Below, in pieces: positions 46,053 through 57,210 of a DNA stretch of 64,000 bases. The notes under the pieces are model-generated. The model saw only the letters and a list, made by a program, of their open reading frames with translations, had not been told where the DNA came from and did not search any database. This stretch comes from Typha latifolia (lineage: Eukaryota > Streptophyta > Magnoliopsida > Poales > Typhaceae). A program made the position numbers and the translations under genes. Location: the NCBI GenBank assembly GCA_019914945.1, contig CM034100.1:16689096-16753095 (forward strand), given 5' to 3'. Every line of letters starts with the position of its first letter. The first letter of the stretch is position 1.

Positions 46053-47427
46053 TTCTTCTTCTTTCACTGTTACTATTAGATATGGATTGTACTAAATATA
46101 AAGCATAAGATCATTGTTTATTAGTAGTTTAAACTTTTAGAGTAATTGATGAGTTAATATAGTATTAAAGCAACGTTCTTGAGTACAATTCTATTAGGCC
46201 TATCTGTAATTTAAAATGTAAAATCTTTACTCATTTAAATCAAGTCTACATCTTAGGTTTGTCAAAATATCTTATCCCTAAATAAAGAGGAATGTTAATT
46301 GTAAAATATAAAAATATTATCATCTAATAATTTAAGCTTTTAGAATAATTGGTAACCGAACAAACTACGTCTCAGTGTCGACGCTCAATGTGATGAGGTA
46401 AAGCATATGGAGGAGCTCTATTTCTTTTGTAGGAAGTTTTTGCTCCGTCTACTCTATGGTGGCTTTTATTGTGAAGTGTGGGATGTGTTCAGAGGTTTAA
46501 AGACATTTTGGTACCTTTCTTATTGAAACTCAATGAGTGTCGTATTTTTGTGCCTATCCAAAATTATTGTTATTTCATTTTTCTAGCTTGCCTTTGCATT
46601 TGCTGCTCCCTTAGTTTACTTAGTTATCTCGTTATATATTATCTATCTTTGTGACGATTATTAGTATTCATATTGGCCATTTTTGCTACAACCGCCTCTA
46701 AGTGCCTTATAAAGCTATGCATGCCTAAGTCTACAATAGTTGTGATGGAACCGTTAGGCACCCACGGTGCCACCTAGGTTGAGTGACTTGTAATATCCTC
46801 TCTATAACCCTAGGCTTATTATAATTTTTTTTTTTTGTTGCTAAGAAGTAGATATTTATTAAGTTGTGGGATTTATTCATAAGTTGTAGTCCAATTTCCT
46901 TATTTTTATCGAAAATGAAGAAATTTAACCTTAAACTTGAAAAGAAAAAGATAAATTGCATTCTATTCTCTCGTGATTTGGCTCGATTTTCTTATACTCA
47001 TATATACTTTAAACTTAAAACCTTCCTTGTAGTCTAAATCAAATTTCAAGTGTTAGCCGATCATCAACAGAGATTTAAAAAAGGCTTAATTATTCTAATA
47101 GAAATAGTCTTGATTTGATGATAGTAAAAAAATAATTTAGTCATTTAGTAGCTAGCTTGCTTATAACAAAATACTAATGTGAATGGGGGTAGTAACAGGT
47201 TTGCAACTTTAAACAAGTTAAAATTAGGCCCAATGACATAGATTTAAACTTTAATTTGCCTTTAAAAAATCACATATTTACTGCCATTGAGATGCTCGTT
47301 GAATCAAATGTGGAAAAAAAAAAAGATTTCAACAATTTTTTTTTAATCTCTTTCACGATCTTCATGGTCTTCTAATGGCTAAAAAAATAAATATCTAGTC
47401 TTTTTTATGTGAAAAAAAAAAAAGAAA

Positions 47428-47460
47428 AAAAGAAGAAGAAGAAGAAGAAGAAGAAGAAGA
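47428..47460. repeat. (GAA)n microsatellite
   Basis: About ten AGA/GAA units after an A-rich stretch, 310 bp upstream of the ERF start codon. Confidence 0.85.
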
Positions 47461-47574
47461 GAAGTTGGGATTGGGCGAGTTCAAGTAGAAGCATCAAATA
47501 GCTTCCAGATGATGGCGTTTGCACACACCACACTTTGGATGCGTATCCGACGTGGCCGCCGTGCACAATTGACC

Positions 47575-47606
47575 CACGTGCTAATTTGAACAAATCCCAC
47601 GTGGGA
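47575..47606 (+). promoter_or_regulatory. Two G-boxes in the ERF promoter
   Basis: CACGTG at 47575-47580 and again inside the 12-bp palindrome TCCCACGTGGGA at 47595-47606, about 70-100 bp upstream of the TATA box. G-boxes bind bHLH (MYC) and bZIP factors; response to jasmonate or ABA signalling is inference. Confidence 0.5.
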
Positions 47607-47673
47607 CCCACTTCCACTTTTATTTGTATTTCCATTTGTACCCTTATCCTCGTTTCCTCCCTCCACTTCCAAG

Positions 47674-47680
47674 TATAAAA
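47674..47680 (+). promoter_or_regulatory. TATA box of the ERF gene
   Basis: TATAAAA 94 bp before the start codon, followed by a leader of about 65 nt. Confidence 0.65.
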
Positions 47681-47773
47681 AGGGGCGGGCTTCCCAACGG
47701 TTCTATTGCCAAACAGAGTAACTGAAACAAAATTTAGCATCACTCCCACTTATAGAAGAAAGAAGAAGAGGCA

Positions 47774-48409
47774 ATGGACTCGTCGATCTTCCACCCCCAA
47801 TTCCACCACCACTCCCCGGAATCCTCCGCGGGATCCGACGACTCCTCCTCCTCGTGGAGCCACCCCCACAACTGGAGTACTCAGGACTCTCTTCCCTTCG
47901 ACATTAACGACTCCGAGGAGATGCTCTTGCTCGAGATGCTCGCGGCCGGGACCGCCGCCAAGCCCTCATCGTCGTTGCCCTCCGAGACGCCCGATAAATC
48001 GAATAACCAGAATTACAGAGGGGTGAGGCGGCGGCCGTGGGGGAAATTCGCGGCGGAGATTAGGGATTCCACGCGGCACGGGATCAGGGTGTGGTTAGGG
48101 ACCTTCGACACCGCGGAGGCGGCCGCCTTGGCCTACGACCAGGCGGCGTTCGCGATGCGGGGGACGATGGCGGTGCTGAATTTCCCGGTGGAGAGGGTCC
48201 GGGAGTCACTGCGAGGCGTGAACTGCGGGGCGGAGGACGGGGTCTCGCCGGTGGTCGCGCTGAAGAGGCGGCACTCGATACGGCGGAAGCCGATAAGCAA
48301 GAAGAGGAGGGAGGTCGGCATCCACAGTGTGGTGGAGTTGGAAGACTTGGGAGAAGAGTACTTGGAGGAGCTCCTAAGAACTTCTTCAGAGGTGGCTACC
48401 CACTTTTGA
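47774..48409 (+). CDS. AP2/ERF transcription factor, group IX (ERF1/ERF15/ORA59 type)
   Basis: Intronless, GC-rich, 211 residues. The single AP2 domain spans about 81-138 ([19 protein letters not shown] ... [18 protein letters not shown] ... [11 protein letters not shown]). The AAEIRD stretch has the Ala and Asp that mark the ERF rather than the DREB subfamily, so GCC-box binding is expected. The N terminus has a Ser/His-rich part and [16 protein letters not shown], an acidic activation-like segment. The C terminus [16 protein letters not shown] (186-201) is the CMIX-1 motif typical of ERF1, ERF15 and ORA59 activators, which integrate ethylene and jasmonate in defence. A basic run [16 protein letters not shown] (164-179) is a likely nuclear signal. 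Start choice is supported by a TATA box 94 bp upstream. The exact orthologue is not assigned. Confidence 0.92.
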   Translation: MDSSIFHPQFHHHSPESSAGSDDSSSSWSHPHNWSTQDSLPFDINDSEEMLLLEMLAAGTAAKPSSSLPSETPDKSNNQNYRGVRRRPWGKFAAEIRDSTRHGIRVWLGTFDTAEAAALAYDQAAFAMRGTMAVLNFPVERVRESLRGVNCGAEDGVSPVVALKRRHSIRRKPISKKRREVGIHSVVELEDLGEEYLEELLRTSSEVATHF

Positions 48410-49701
48410 ATTTTTCATGCTATCTTTCTTTGTTTTTTATTTATTTTTCCTTCTTCTTTTTTTTCCCCCTTTTTCTTGGGCTACAAGGATGTTGTAATGG
48501 AGGGTGTTAATTTTGATGGACAAAAGTTTTTCCAAGTTCCAAGAAGATGAACTCTCGATTGCTGCAACCCCACCAACTTCTTTGTGAACATTCTCATTAA
48601 GGATATTTTAGTCAAAAAATACTACTTATTAATCATAAAATCGATTGGATTTAGTGAAGAAAAAATAAATCTTTCTAGCAATAACTCTACGATGCCATAT
48701 ATTTTATTTTCGCACTCTGCAATGTATGTAAAAATCTTACTCCGAACATTAGCTCATTAGCTCTGCAATTTAATCAAGGAGTAAAATAGTAACTTACTGT
48801 TATAATTCAATTGAAATAATAATCTAAATAGTTATTTAGTTGCTATATCAGTATTAAGGGAATTCTTTATTAGGTTTTGGGTGTCCGAGAATGAGACATA
48901 TTGAGTGAGAGGGGGGGGGCGGGGGATGAACCTGCCATATTTTACTGTTTTTGGAAGCTTCCTTTAGTCTTCAAACTGTAGAGATCTTGAAGACGAAGTG
49001 TTCTGGTCAAGTTGGACAAGTTAAGTTCAAAATTTATTGGAGTTTTCTTCCATAATTTATTCTATTTTGTTTTAAAAAAAAGGGTCCACTGCGCACCTAA
49101 AAATTAAGTAGTCAATTAATTTATGGTTACTTTCTCACGTATACTTGCTTTGAGGTCTCTGTCATGACCAAATCCTTCTTGTCATGAGTTATTGTTCGTC
49201 CAAATGTTTGTAGTGGTGAAAACCATATTCTATCCTTTTCTTTTTTCCTAGGAGAGATTAATGGATTACTCTCCAATGGAAGAAACACCTGAAATAATTC
49301 GAATTATGGTGATGAAAGCATTTTGACCGTATAAGTTTCGGTTTTCAGCAGTCAATTTTTGCGATGATAACTTACATATCTTTACCTCAAAATAACTTGG
49401 ATTAAAGAACTCAAAAGGAACCAACTGTTACACGGGAAGAATAGATCTAACATTACAATGCAACTCAACCTAAATAGTACTAGTTCTGAATAATCTTCTC
49501 TTCTTCAGTTGTGAAACAAATCTTAAATTGTTAGTAGTACACGGCACTGGCTAGAAAATGTACTAGTGCATAAGCTTACAGGATACAGATGGGCAATGTG
49601 GATCTGGGACTATACAGTATAATTCTAATCAGTCTAATAATCTATACTTCATACGCTCTTAGGCCTCGGCATCACTGCATGCCATGCGATCTTTATATCT
49701 T
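48410..49701. other. Intergenic: convergent 3' ends of the ERF and ASCH genes
   Basis: AT-rich. The T-rich stretch just after 48409 is the ERF 3' UTR. A G-run (GGGGGGGGCGGGGG) lies near 48911. No gene seen. Confidence 0.55.
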
Positions 49702-52385
49702 TCAGGTGCTTTGATTCAACTTCATTTCCTTGAAGGCTGCTGCGAAAAGCTACAAAATAAGACTGTTAGTTACAGTCTAAAACAATGTAATCAGCAGGTA
49801 GAATTTAGGAAGAACTGGAATCAAACAAAGCTAGTTTAACTTTATTGCAAAAGTCAAAAAAAATCTTGAGCCGTCATACAAGCCGTGTCGACAACATTTG
49901 TCACGAACAAGGCCAAAATACTAATATTGATGTTCACGCTGATAGGGGAACTTGGAAGAATCAGGCATGAAAAAATCTAAAAGCCAAACAAATGCATGTG
50001 CAAACGAATGGCATATAAGTAATACAAGCAAGAGAAATATGCATAAGACGTGGATGTGATCCTTCTATAATTTGCAATAGGGTGCTTGAAAGCTCATTAA
50101 TAATTTCATATCTTCCTTTGTTAATATAAAATATATAAACCAAAATGAAATTTTTAAAAAAAAAAATACTTACCCTGTTATTAGCTCCAATCCGCAAGCC
50201 AGAACCTCTTCTAACCTCTAGAGTGTGCTTCCCTCTGTCATTTACACTTCCTGCATCATGGATATTTCGTGTATCACTATGAGAGTGATTCACCTGATAT
50301 GGTGTTCTACTTTGGGCACCAGACAAGCTATCATCCTCTGTATTCCCATCATGAGTATCTCCTTCAGATACATGCTCACTTGGAAATTTGTTGTTTCTGC
50401 TGGTGATTGTTTGATCCTTTTTGGAAAACTGTGTAGCTGCAGCTCGGGCACCCTCAATAGCAGCAGTCACACTTTGTGATTTCTCTATTGCAGATGTTCC
50501 AGAGCTACTGAATGAAAGAGATCCTGGCTTCAAAGAGAGAGGATCTCGAGGATCTGGAAGTGGAAACTTGACAGGAAGGGGGGCTGAGACAGGACGAAGA
50601 CCTCTTACTGCTGCTTCGTAGATCTATGACAGATGCATAGGAAGCTTAAGATATAAGAAACAAGCAAATAGAAGGCAAAAAAGAATTTTCTTATAACAAA
50701 ACAAGAAAGGCTGGAGAAGCTACCTTATTTGCCAAGTTATATACGCCCTGATAACCTCGCATCTCAAATGGAACTAATAACCTCTGCATGAATCAAAGAA
50801 AACTATCTTTAACACACACAAAAAAACAAAATACAGCAAGGTCTTAGGAAATGAGCATCTTTGTTGTGAAAGGAAAAATAGTGCCTATCAATTAGTTAAT
50901 TGATTAGTCTAAATGTTAAAAGAAAATTAGATTATCTATTGGGTTTGAGCACAACTATGAATAAAAATCAATATTCTTGAATGATGTAGTGACATACTTG
51001 CGGATTTTCACAGAGCCAACAAAAGTCTGTCAGTCCTTCAAGCCTGACCTGTAAGTTACAAGTGAAACAGTTATTAACAACAGTAAGCCTAATAGTATTA
51101 CTGAAAAAAATGACAACCTAATGAAAGAAAAATACAAAATCCTACCGATTCAGGTACAGCCTCCCAGCTCACCAGCTCTTTGCATTTAACACAGCCTACC
51201 ACTTCAATGCAACCTGCAATAAAGAGAAAAAGGTTTACTTACATTAAACAATTTATAAGAAAAACTTGAAGAGTAAATTTACTTTGATTTCCAAACCACA
51301 CATATCTGTTATGCTTCTTAACAAGGAAGGTCGGCTAAATTTTGCAGCACACATAAATCATCACCTAAATTAAGGCTTACATAGGAGGCTCATTAGATTT
51401 CACGCAATTTATGCCAACTTAAACAATTAAGATATTCCTTTGGCTCAATGACTTCCAACTCAAGAAAAGAAGATTCAAAAGGAATATTCCCTTTTCAATA
51501 CCTTCATATGCAACTGAAATAAAATTACTGTTGCACTCTAGGAGAATGAAGAATACAAGGCACTTTTTGTTTCCCATAACAAGTTCATATTTGTAGTTGA
51601 TGCTTGCACTAACAGAACTTTGTACTATTTTTTCTGATTCTTAGATTGCCAATGAAGTTATCGTATTTGAGCAATTACTTTTTGCATTGTCTAGTTTGAG
51701 AACTTATGTAAGAAGCCATTGTGATACTATTTAATTTCCCAGCAGTATCTCGATCATCAAGAGTAACTTTTGATTTGAGTACCCTAATGACTCCACCCCA
51801 GACAAGCACTTATTGACAGATGTCTGATAAAAGAAAGTATGGGAGGAATTGTACAAAAATGCATGGTTCTTGCACATTGCTAGTACTTACATCTCGGATG
51901 ATCGAACAATATAAAACATACCTAATAGTCGAGAAACCGGATAGTGTTCCGGAAACTTAATATCCGTGATCCCATTAACAGCATATATTTCCCTGTAGAA
52001 GTCCTCCATTGCTTTAATAGTTTCTGGATCAGGAACTTTTGATGCGGCGTGAATCCATAGTCGGCCTTCAAGATTTTAAAATAAATAAATCATAAGTTGA
52101 ATTTTCGACATGGGCGCACAATGTTATCATCAAATCGGAAGAACTCAAGTCTAATTTCACAAAATAGGCTTATGAAGATATGAGATTGGATGATCCAGGA
52201 GCGAGAGAGAAGAGGAGAGGAGGAATACCTGTGATTGGAGAAGGCCAGGATCTCCCCTCGATGCGCTTGATGCCGTAGACCAAAAGAGAGGCCCACGGTT
52301 GGTGCATCGTGAGGCAAGGGTTTCTATACCTCTCCCCTCCTCCTCTACCGCGGCCACCGCCGCCGCCGCCATAGCCTCCCCTCAT
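49702..52385 (-). CDS. ASCH-domain protein (activating signal cointegrator 1-like)
   Basis: Seven exons fit: 52385-52229, 52065-51922, 51213-51146, 51048-50998, 50783-50724, 50623-50174 and 49749-49702, for 325 residues with all junctions in frame. After a Gly/Arg-rich start (MRGGYGGGGGGRGRGGG) comes the ASCH domain at about 24-140: CLTMHQPWASLLVYGIKRIE, RSWPSPITGRLWIHAA, PVSRLLGCIEVVGCV and a segment with FCWLCENPQRL. This is the ASCH fold of ASC-1/TRIP4, a putative RNA-binding module; the zinc finger of full-length ASC-1 is not present. The middle is low-complexity and polar; the C terminus ends NNRLFAAAFKEMKLNQST, a helix also seen at the end of related plant proteins. The first exon is readable in other frames, but only this one continues through the domain. 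It is divergent from the PHT1 gene, 573 bp between start codons. Confidence 0.87.
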
Positions 52386-52958
52386 TTGTCTCGCTCACTC
52401 GATTTCGATCTCAGTCGCGGTGCGGAAAGCGGAATAGAGAAATCTAGCTGAGAGCTTCATACATATAACAAATAAATAGAGAAGGTTTCCTTTCTGAGCT
52501 CGTAATCCGAAATGGAGCAGGAGTAGAATTGCGAATTGGGATTTTCTACTTGGCAGCTTATTATTGGTCGGTAATAAGTTAAAAAGATTTTGATATGATA
52601 ACATCGTGATTGATAAGGTGCATTATCATCTTTTATCCGGGAATAACTCGTTATCTCCCAACAGAGACTGAATAAGTGATGGAATATCTTATTCAAAATC
52701 GAAACCGAGTAGAGTTAACCCGTTTACGAGGGGACTATCCGAGTCCGATGAGGAGTAGATTCTCCCTTGTCCTCGTATCTTTAAGTAGCCTGTTGACCCC
52801 CTCACTTCCACCTTGCTCGATAACTCTCTCCCTCTCTATCTCAACTCTATTGACTAGTTTTGCACTTCACCTTTCAAGCTTCTCCTCCTCGTGAGATAGA
52901 AACTAATATACAAGCTTAGTTGTCTCTCTCAACTCTCTACTACGTTGACTACCTAGCA
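52386..52958. promoter_or_regulatory. Divergent promoter between the ASCH and PHT1 genes
   Basis: 573 bp between start codons. 52595-52690 contains TTATCCGGGAATAA-like sequence similar in style to the MITE relic near 6540, so part of the promoter may be transposon-derived. CT-rich leaders appear on both sides. No P1BS site (GNATATNC) was found inside this interval. Confidence 0.45.
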
Positions 52959-54566
52959 ATGGCGAGAGAGCAGTTACAAGTCCTCACGGCCCTCGACGTG
53001 GCGAAGACTCAATGGTACCACTTCACGGCGATCGTGATCGCCGGCATGGGCTTCTTCACCGACGCCTACGACCTCTTCTGCATCTCCCTCGTCACTAAGC
53101 TCCTTGGCCGCATCTACTACTCCGTCCCCGGTTCCCCTGACCCCGGCGTCCTACCACCCAACGTCGCAGCCGCGGTCAACGGCGTCGCCTTCTGCGGCAC
53201 GCTCGCAGGCCAGCTCTTCTTCGGCTGGCTCGGCGACAAGCTCGGCAGGAAGCGCGTCTACGGCATGACGCTAATGCTCATGGTCGTCTGCTCCCTCGCC
53301 TCCGGTCTCTCCTTCGGCCGCTCCCCGTCAGCCGTCATCGCCACGCTCTGCTTCTTCCGCTTCTGGCTTGGCTTCGGCATCGGCGGCGACTACCCCCTCT
53401 CCGCCACCATCATGTCGGAGTACGCCAACAAAAGAACCCGGGGAGCATTCATCGCCGCCGTCTTCGCGATGCAGGGGTTCGGAATCCTAACCGGTGGGAT
53501 CGTGACCCTAATCATCTCCGCGGCATTTAAGAGCCGGTTCGACGCGCCGGCTTATAGCGATAACCCAGCCACCTCCACGGTGGCGGAAGCTGACTACGTT
53601 TGGCGGCTCATCCTCATGTTCGGCGCGATCCCAGCCCTCCTATCCTACTACTGGCGGACGAAGATGCCGGAGACCGCTCGGTACACAGCGCTGGTCGCCA
53701 AGAACACGAAGCAGGCGGCGGCGGACATGTCCAAAGTACTCCAAGTCGAGATCACGGTAGACAGCACCGCCGACATCGCCCCCACCCGAGCCAATCACCA
53801 ATTCGGTCTCTTCTCTGCCCAATTTCTCCGTCGCTACGGTCTCCACCTCCTCGGCACGGCCACGTGCTGGTTCTTGCTCGACGTCGCCTTCTACAGCCAG
53901 AACTTATTCCAAAAAGACATCTTTACCGCAATCCACTGGATTCCAAAAGAAAGAACGATGAGCGCATTAGAAGAGGTGTTCGAACTCGCCAGAGCTCAGA
54001 CCTTAATCGCGCTCTGCGGCACCGTTCCTGGCTACTGGTTCACCGTCGCGCTCATCGACGTCGTCGGCCGGTTCAAGATCCAGCTCGTCGGATTCCTCAT
54101 GATGACCGCTTTCATGCTCGGCCTCGCCGCCCCTTACCACCACTGGACCACCCCAGGCAACCACGTCGGATTCGTCATCATGTATGCGTTCACCTTCTTC
54201 TTCGCCAACTTCGGGCCCAACAGCACGACCTTCATCGTGCCAGCGGAGATCTTCCCTGCGAGGCTAAGGTCGACGTGCCACGGGATCTCGGCGGCGGCTG
54301 GGAAGGCGGGGGCCATAGTGGGGTCATTCGGGTTCTTGTACGCGGCTCAGAGCCAGGACAAGAGGCTCGCCGACCCCGGTTATCCGGCGGGGATCGGAGT
54401 TAGGAACTCGCTATTCGCTCTCGCTGCGTGCAATCTCTTGGGGTTCATATTTACCTTCTTGGTGCCGGAGTCGAAGGGGAAGTCTCTTGAGGAGTTATCC
54501 GGCGAAAACGAAGATGATGGAGTTGTAGAAGGAGATGGTAACAGCAACAGGACAGTCCATGTTTAG
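52959..54566 (+). CDS. PHT1: PHT1-family high-affinity phosphate:H+ symporter
   Basis: Intronless, GC-rich, 535 residues, the usual PHT1 length. It starts [20 protein letters not shown]; the upstream in-frame codons contain no earlier ATG. As a major-facilitator protein it has twelve predicted membrane spans with a large central loop around residues 255-300. Key motifs: [14 protein letters not shown] (29-42), GDKLGRKR (92-99, MFS signature), and [13 protein letters not shown] (142-154), the PHT1 signature. The second half has [20 protein letters not shown] and [18 protein letters not shown]. It would move phosphate with protons across the plasma membrane, in root uptake or internal transport. 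The tail is hydrophilic and acidic ([10 protein letters not shown]). Which PHT1 isoform it is cannot be told. Confidence 0.96.
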   Translation: MAREQLQVLTALDVAKTQWYHFTAIVIAGMGFFTDAYDLFCISLVTKLLGRIYYSVPGSPDPGVLPPNVAAAVNGVAFCGTLAGQLFFGWLGDKLGRKRVYGMTLMLMVVCSLASGLSFGRSPSAVIATLCFFRFWLGFGIGGDYPLSATIMSEYANKRTRGAFIAAVFAMQGFGILTGGIVTLIISAAFKSRFDAPAYSDNPATSTVAEADYVWRLILMFGAIPALLSYYWRTKMPETARYTALVAKNTKQAAADMSKVLQVEITVDSTADIAPTRANHQFGLFSAQFLRRYGLHLLGTATCWFLLDVAFYSQNLFQKDIFTAIHWIPKERTMSALEEVFELARAQTLIALCGTVPGYWFTVALIDVVGRFKIQLVGFLMMTAFMLGLAAPYHHWTTPGNHVGFVIMYAFTFFFANFGPNSTTFIVPAEIFPARLRSTCHGISAAAGKAGAIVGSFGFLYAAQSQDKRLADPGYPAGIGVRNSLFALAACNLLGFIFTFLVPESKGKSLEELSGENEDDGVVEGDGNSNRTVHV

Positions 54567-57210
54567 ATTCTTGTATTGTTTTGGATAAGATCTCACTAGA
54601 AGATCTAGTTATATAGTTTTGAGTTAGAGGTGTGTAATTTTGTTTCAAATTAAGTCGTCTATTATGTAGTAACAATTAAGAAAGTCAACTCTATGTTACA
54701 TAATATAATGATCTCTTTTTATTCGTGAAATCCATCCAAAAACTTCCACGTTCGATAAACAAAGTTCACCTGCCCAATTATTCCTGACAACCACATCGGA
54801 TATCTTTATCCATATCCAAAATCCCCCGATTGGCCTGCGGATAGGCGGATAGCACAACAAAAGTCGGATACGGCAAGCGAAGTGGGAATAAGGCGATCAG
54901 GCGATGAATTCAAAAAGTGCGACGGTCGCGCCGCTTCGTACAGGTGACCTGTTCCTCTTCCAACGACTCCCTACGTCATCCCCTACAACCAAATAACTCA
55001 TTAATTCGTGACTTACCACGTGTCTGCAAAGAATACATAACGGTCTCTAACTCTACGTGGCGATATGTTATTGGATTCATTTGATGTGGCGAATTTGTGA
55101 GTCGGGTACAAGACCTTGCTTCGCCTCGCGGTTCCTTCGCTATATTGCTATGCTCCCTTCTCGATTTGTACCTTCTACAATTGCTATATATTTCTTTCTA
55201 TCTGTGGCTTTTCGAAGGAGTCCTTTTTATCTCTCCCTATCTACTGGGTTTCAACGAAATCAACGTTTGCTTTCGACTCCGAAAGCAGCCGTTGCTTCGA
55301 TCTCAAGTAAGTTTGTTCTTTGCTTTCCAGGTGTGTTTTCCTAATGGAATTCTCGATTTTGTTTTTCGAAAAAAATTATGTGATCGTTTGTGGATTTAGG
55401 GCTTCTTGGATTACTTAAATGAGAGAATCGTTTGGCTGTAGTCATTTCTCTATCATTTGTTTCATTTTGTTTGGATATTGCGTGCCTCTTGTTTGATTTC
55501 TCTTTTCCTTTTTGTCCCTTTTAGCCAATAAGATGTTCCCGGATTTAGGAGATATTTGGTGGAATCTCATAGATTTATGTGATTCTTCTATCTCTGTTTC
55601 ATTATTCATGTCGATCGATAATAATGGTTTGATGCATCCTCTGAAAAGATTTGTATAACAGAGTTCTTCAATTTTACCCAAGAAGAGTAAAATTGTTTCA
55701 AGAGCATTTGGCATTGGCCCAGGGTTGATTTTGAAGTCGTGCGATATACCCTAGGGTTGCTTAATTGTTACTAGGAAGTTTAGTGTACCTCTCGGATTAG
55801 ATTAGGGTTCAGTATTCTCATATATAACATGCACCAGGTCTGATAAATATGAGTATATATTGGATTAGATTTATCCAAGAAAACTATATCTTTTTGAAGG
55901 GAATTTAGCAATGTCCCAGGGTATGAATTTGAAGTAGATTGGTAATAGCATAGTTAAGGTCGATCGGACGAGTTCAGAGCTTCATATTATCTGTATTTTA
56001 TATGCCCCATGTCTCACAATTAAGGGTATATAATATGTCATATGTCTGAAATTTTATCCAACATTTTGGTTCATTGTCAACGAAAGGAATTATTCCCACA
56101 ACAATGCATGCTAGACATTTTGGATAATAGATTGACTAGAGTGTGGAGGGGTTCTAATAGGAATCAGATTGGCAGGCTTAGCAATGTTTTGCTGTCAACC
56201 AATTATAGAGTAATGTGGGCTGCTTGTGGCATGTTGGAACACCAAATTAAAAATCCACAGTATGAATGTACAGTCAATATGTGGTTGGTTATTTGACCTT
56301 TTAAAGTAAACTTTGAAATTGGAGGAAGAGGGAAGATGGCTTGCTTTCTTGCAGCTGTGAAATGTAGGAGAAAGACACTGAAATAGAGCGAGAGAGAAAG
56401 GAATAAGTGGAGTTATTTTATAAATTATTTATCATTTTCTACGCTTAAATCACCAAAGCATACGAATTCTGGATCTCCCTTCATTCATATAAAAGTGCAC
56501 CTAATGTCTTGAGAAGTCATTTTAACAGATTAAAACTATTCGCAAGTCAATCTTTTACCATATCTAGTCAAATATTATGTATCCTTAGCATATCGCGTCC
56601 ATATTATTTGAGATTTGTCATATCAATGCATTCATGTTGTGTATTTTGGATATTTGTCCATTTCATAGGCTCTTACTGGCAGAAGAGATATCATTCAAAG
56701 AATTTCTATTTCTCTATGTGAATATTTTCTCACAAGAAAGGATATAGTAGACAAAAGATAGGGAATTCTGAGATGATTTAGCAATCTTTTCTTCTTTGGA
56801 ATTTTAGGTGCTTCTTACGAATGTAACAGGTATACATAACGTAAGTGGGATGTTTTTAATCTTTAGTAATTATTCATCTCTTAGTATTCTTCAGGTGCTT
56901 GTTTGTGTAAGAAAAGTTAACTAAGATAATGATTTATGAGTATTATGTAGAAAAATAGCAACAACAAGAACAGCAGCAATTTGCGATATCTAGTTTGCTC
57001 TGTGAATAATTTTTGACTCTCAGAAACTTATTATTCTTTTGCTTTCTTTTCTGCAGTCATTAGTACTCTTTGATTTCTGAGTATATTTCAGGTGCTTGTG
57101 TTTGTAAAAAAAAGTTTATTGGAGTATTACTAAATTTGATACATTCTCTGACTTGTGCAGCTCTAAAGTTGCATAAGGATATTCACTTGATATTTTGACA
57201 AATAAAGTTG
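54567..57210 (+). other. PHT1 3' flank and promoter, leader exon and leader intron of the OTU gene
   Basis: About 55090-55306 looks like a non-coding first exon ending CTCAA/GTAAGT. The acceptor TTGTGCAG at 57160 would then remove a 1.85-kb leader intron. Open frames inside the leader (55057-55399) have no conserved features. No other gene is seen. Confidence 0.5.

Larger units (their letters stand above)
40154..47773. other. Gene-poor intergenic region, 7.6 kb
   Basis: No coding gene is supported. Contents seen: 3' UTR of the TPR gene (40154 to about 40400); a TATA-like box with a short frame and hairpin on the minus strand near 42.1-42.35 kb; TA run at 42690-42709; 9-bp tandem repeat (CTTGAAGAC, three copies) at 45670-45696; CT tract at 46031-46052; GAA tract at 47428-47460; promoter of the ERF gene from about 47500. 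Many poly-A/T runs; the rest is unremarkable AT-rich DNA. Confidence 0.5.

Noticed and set aside
53600..54403. 267-codon frame inside the PHT1 gene in another phase
   Set aside because: Shadow frame from high GC third positions in PHT1; it has no domain features.
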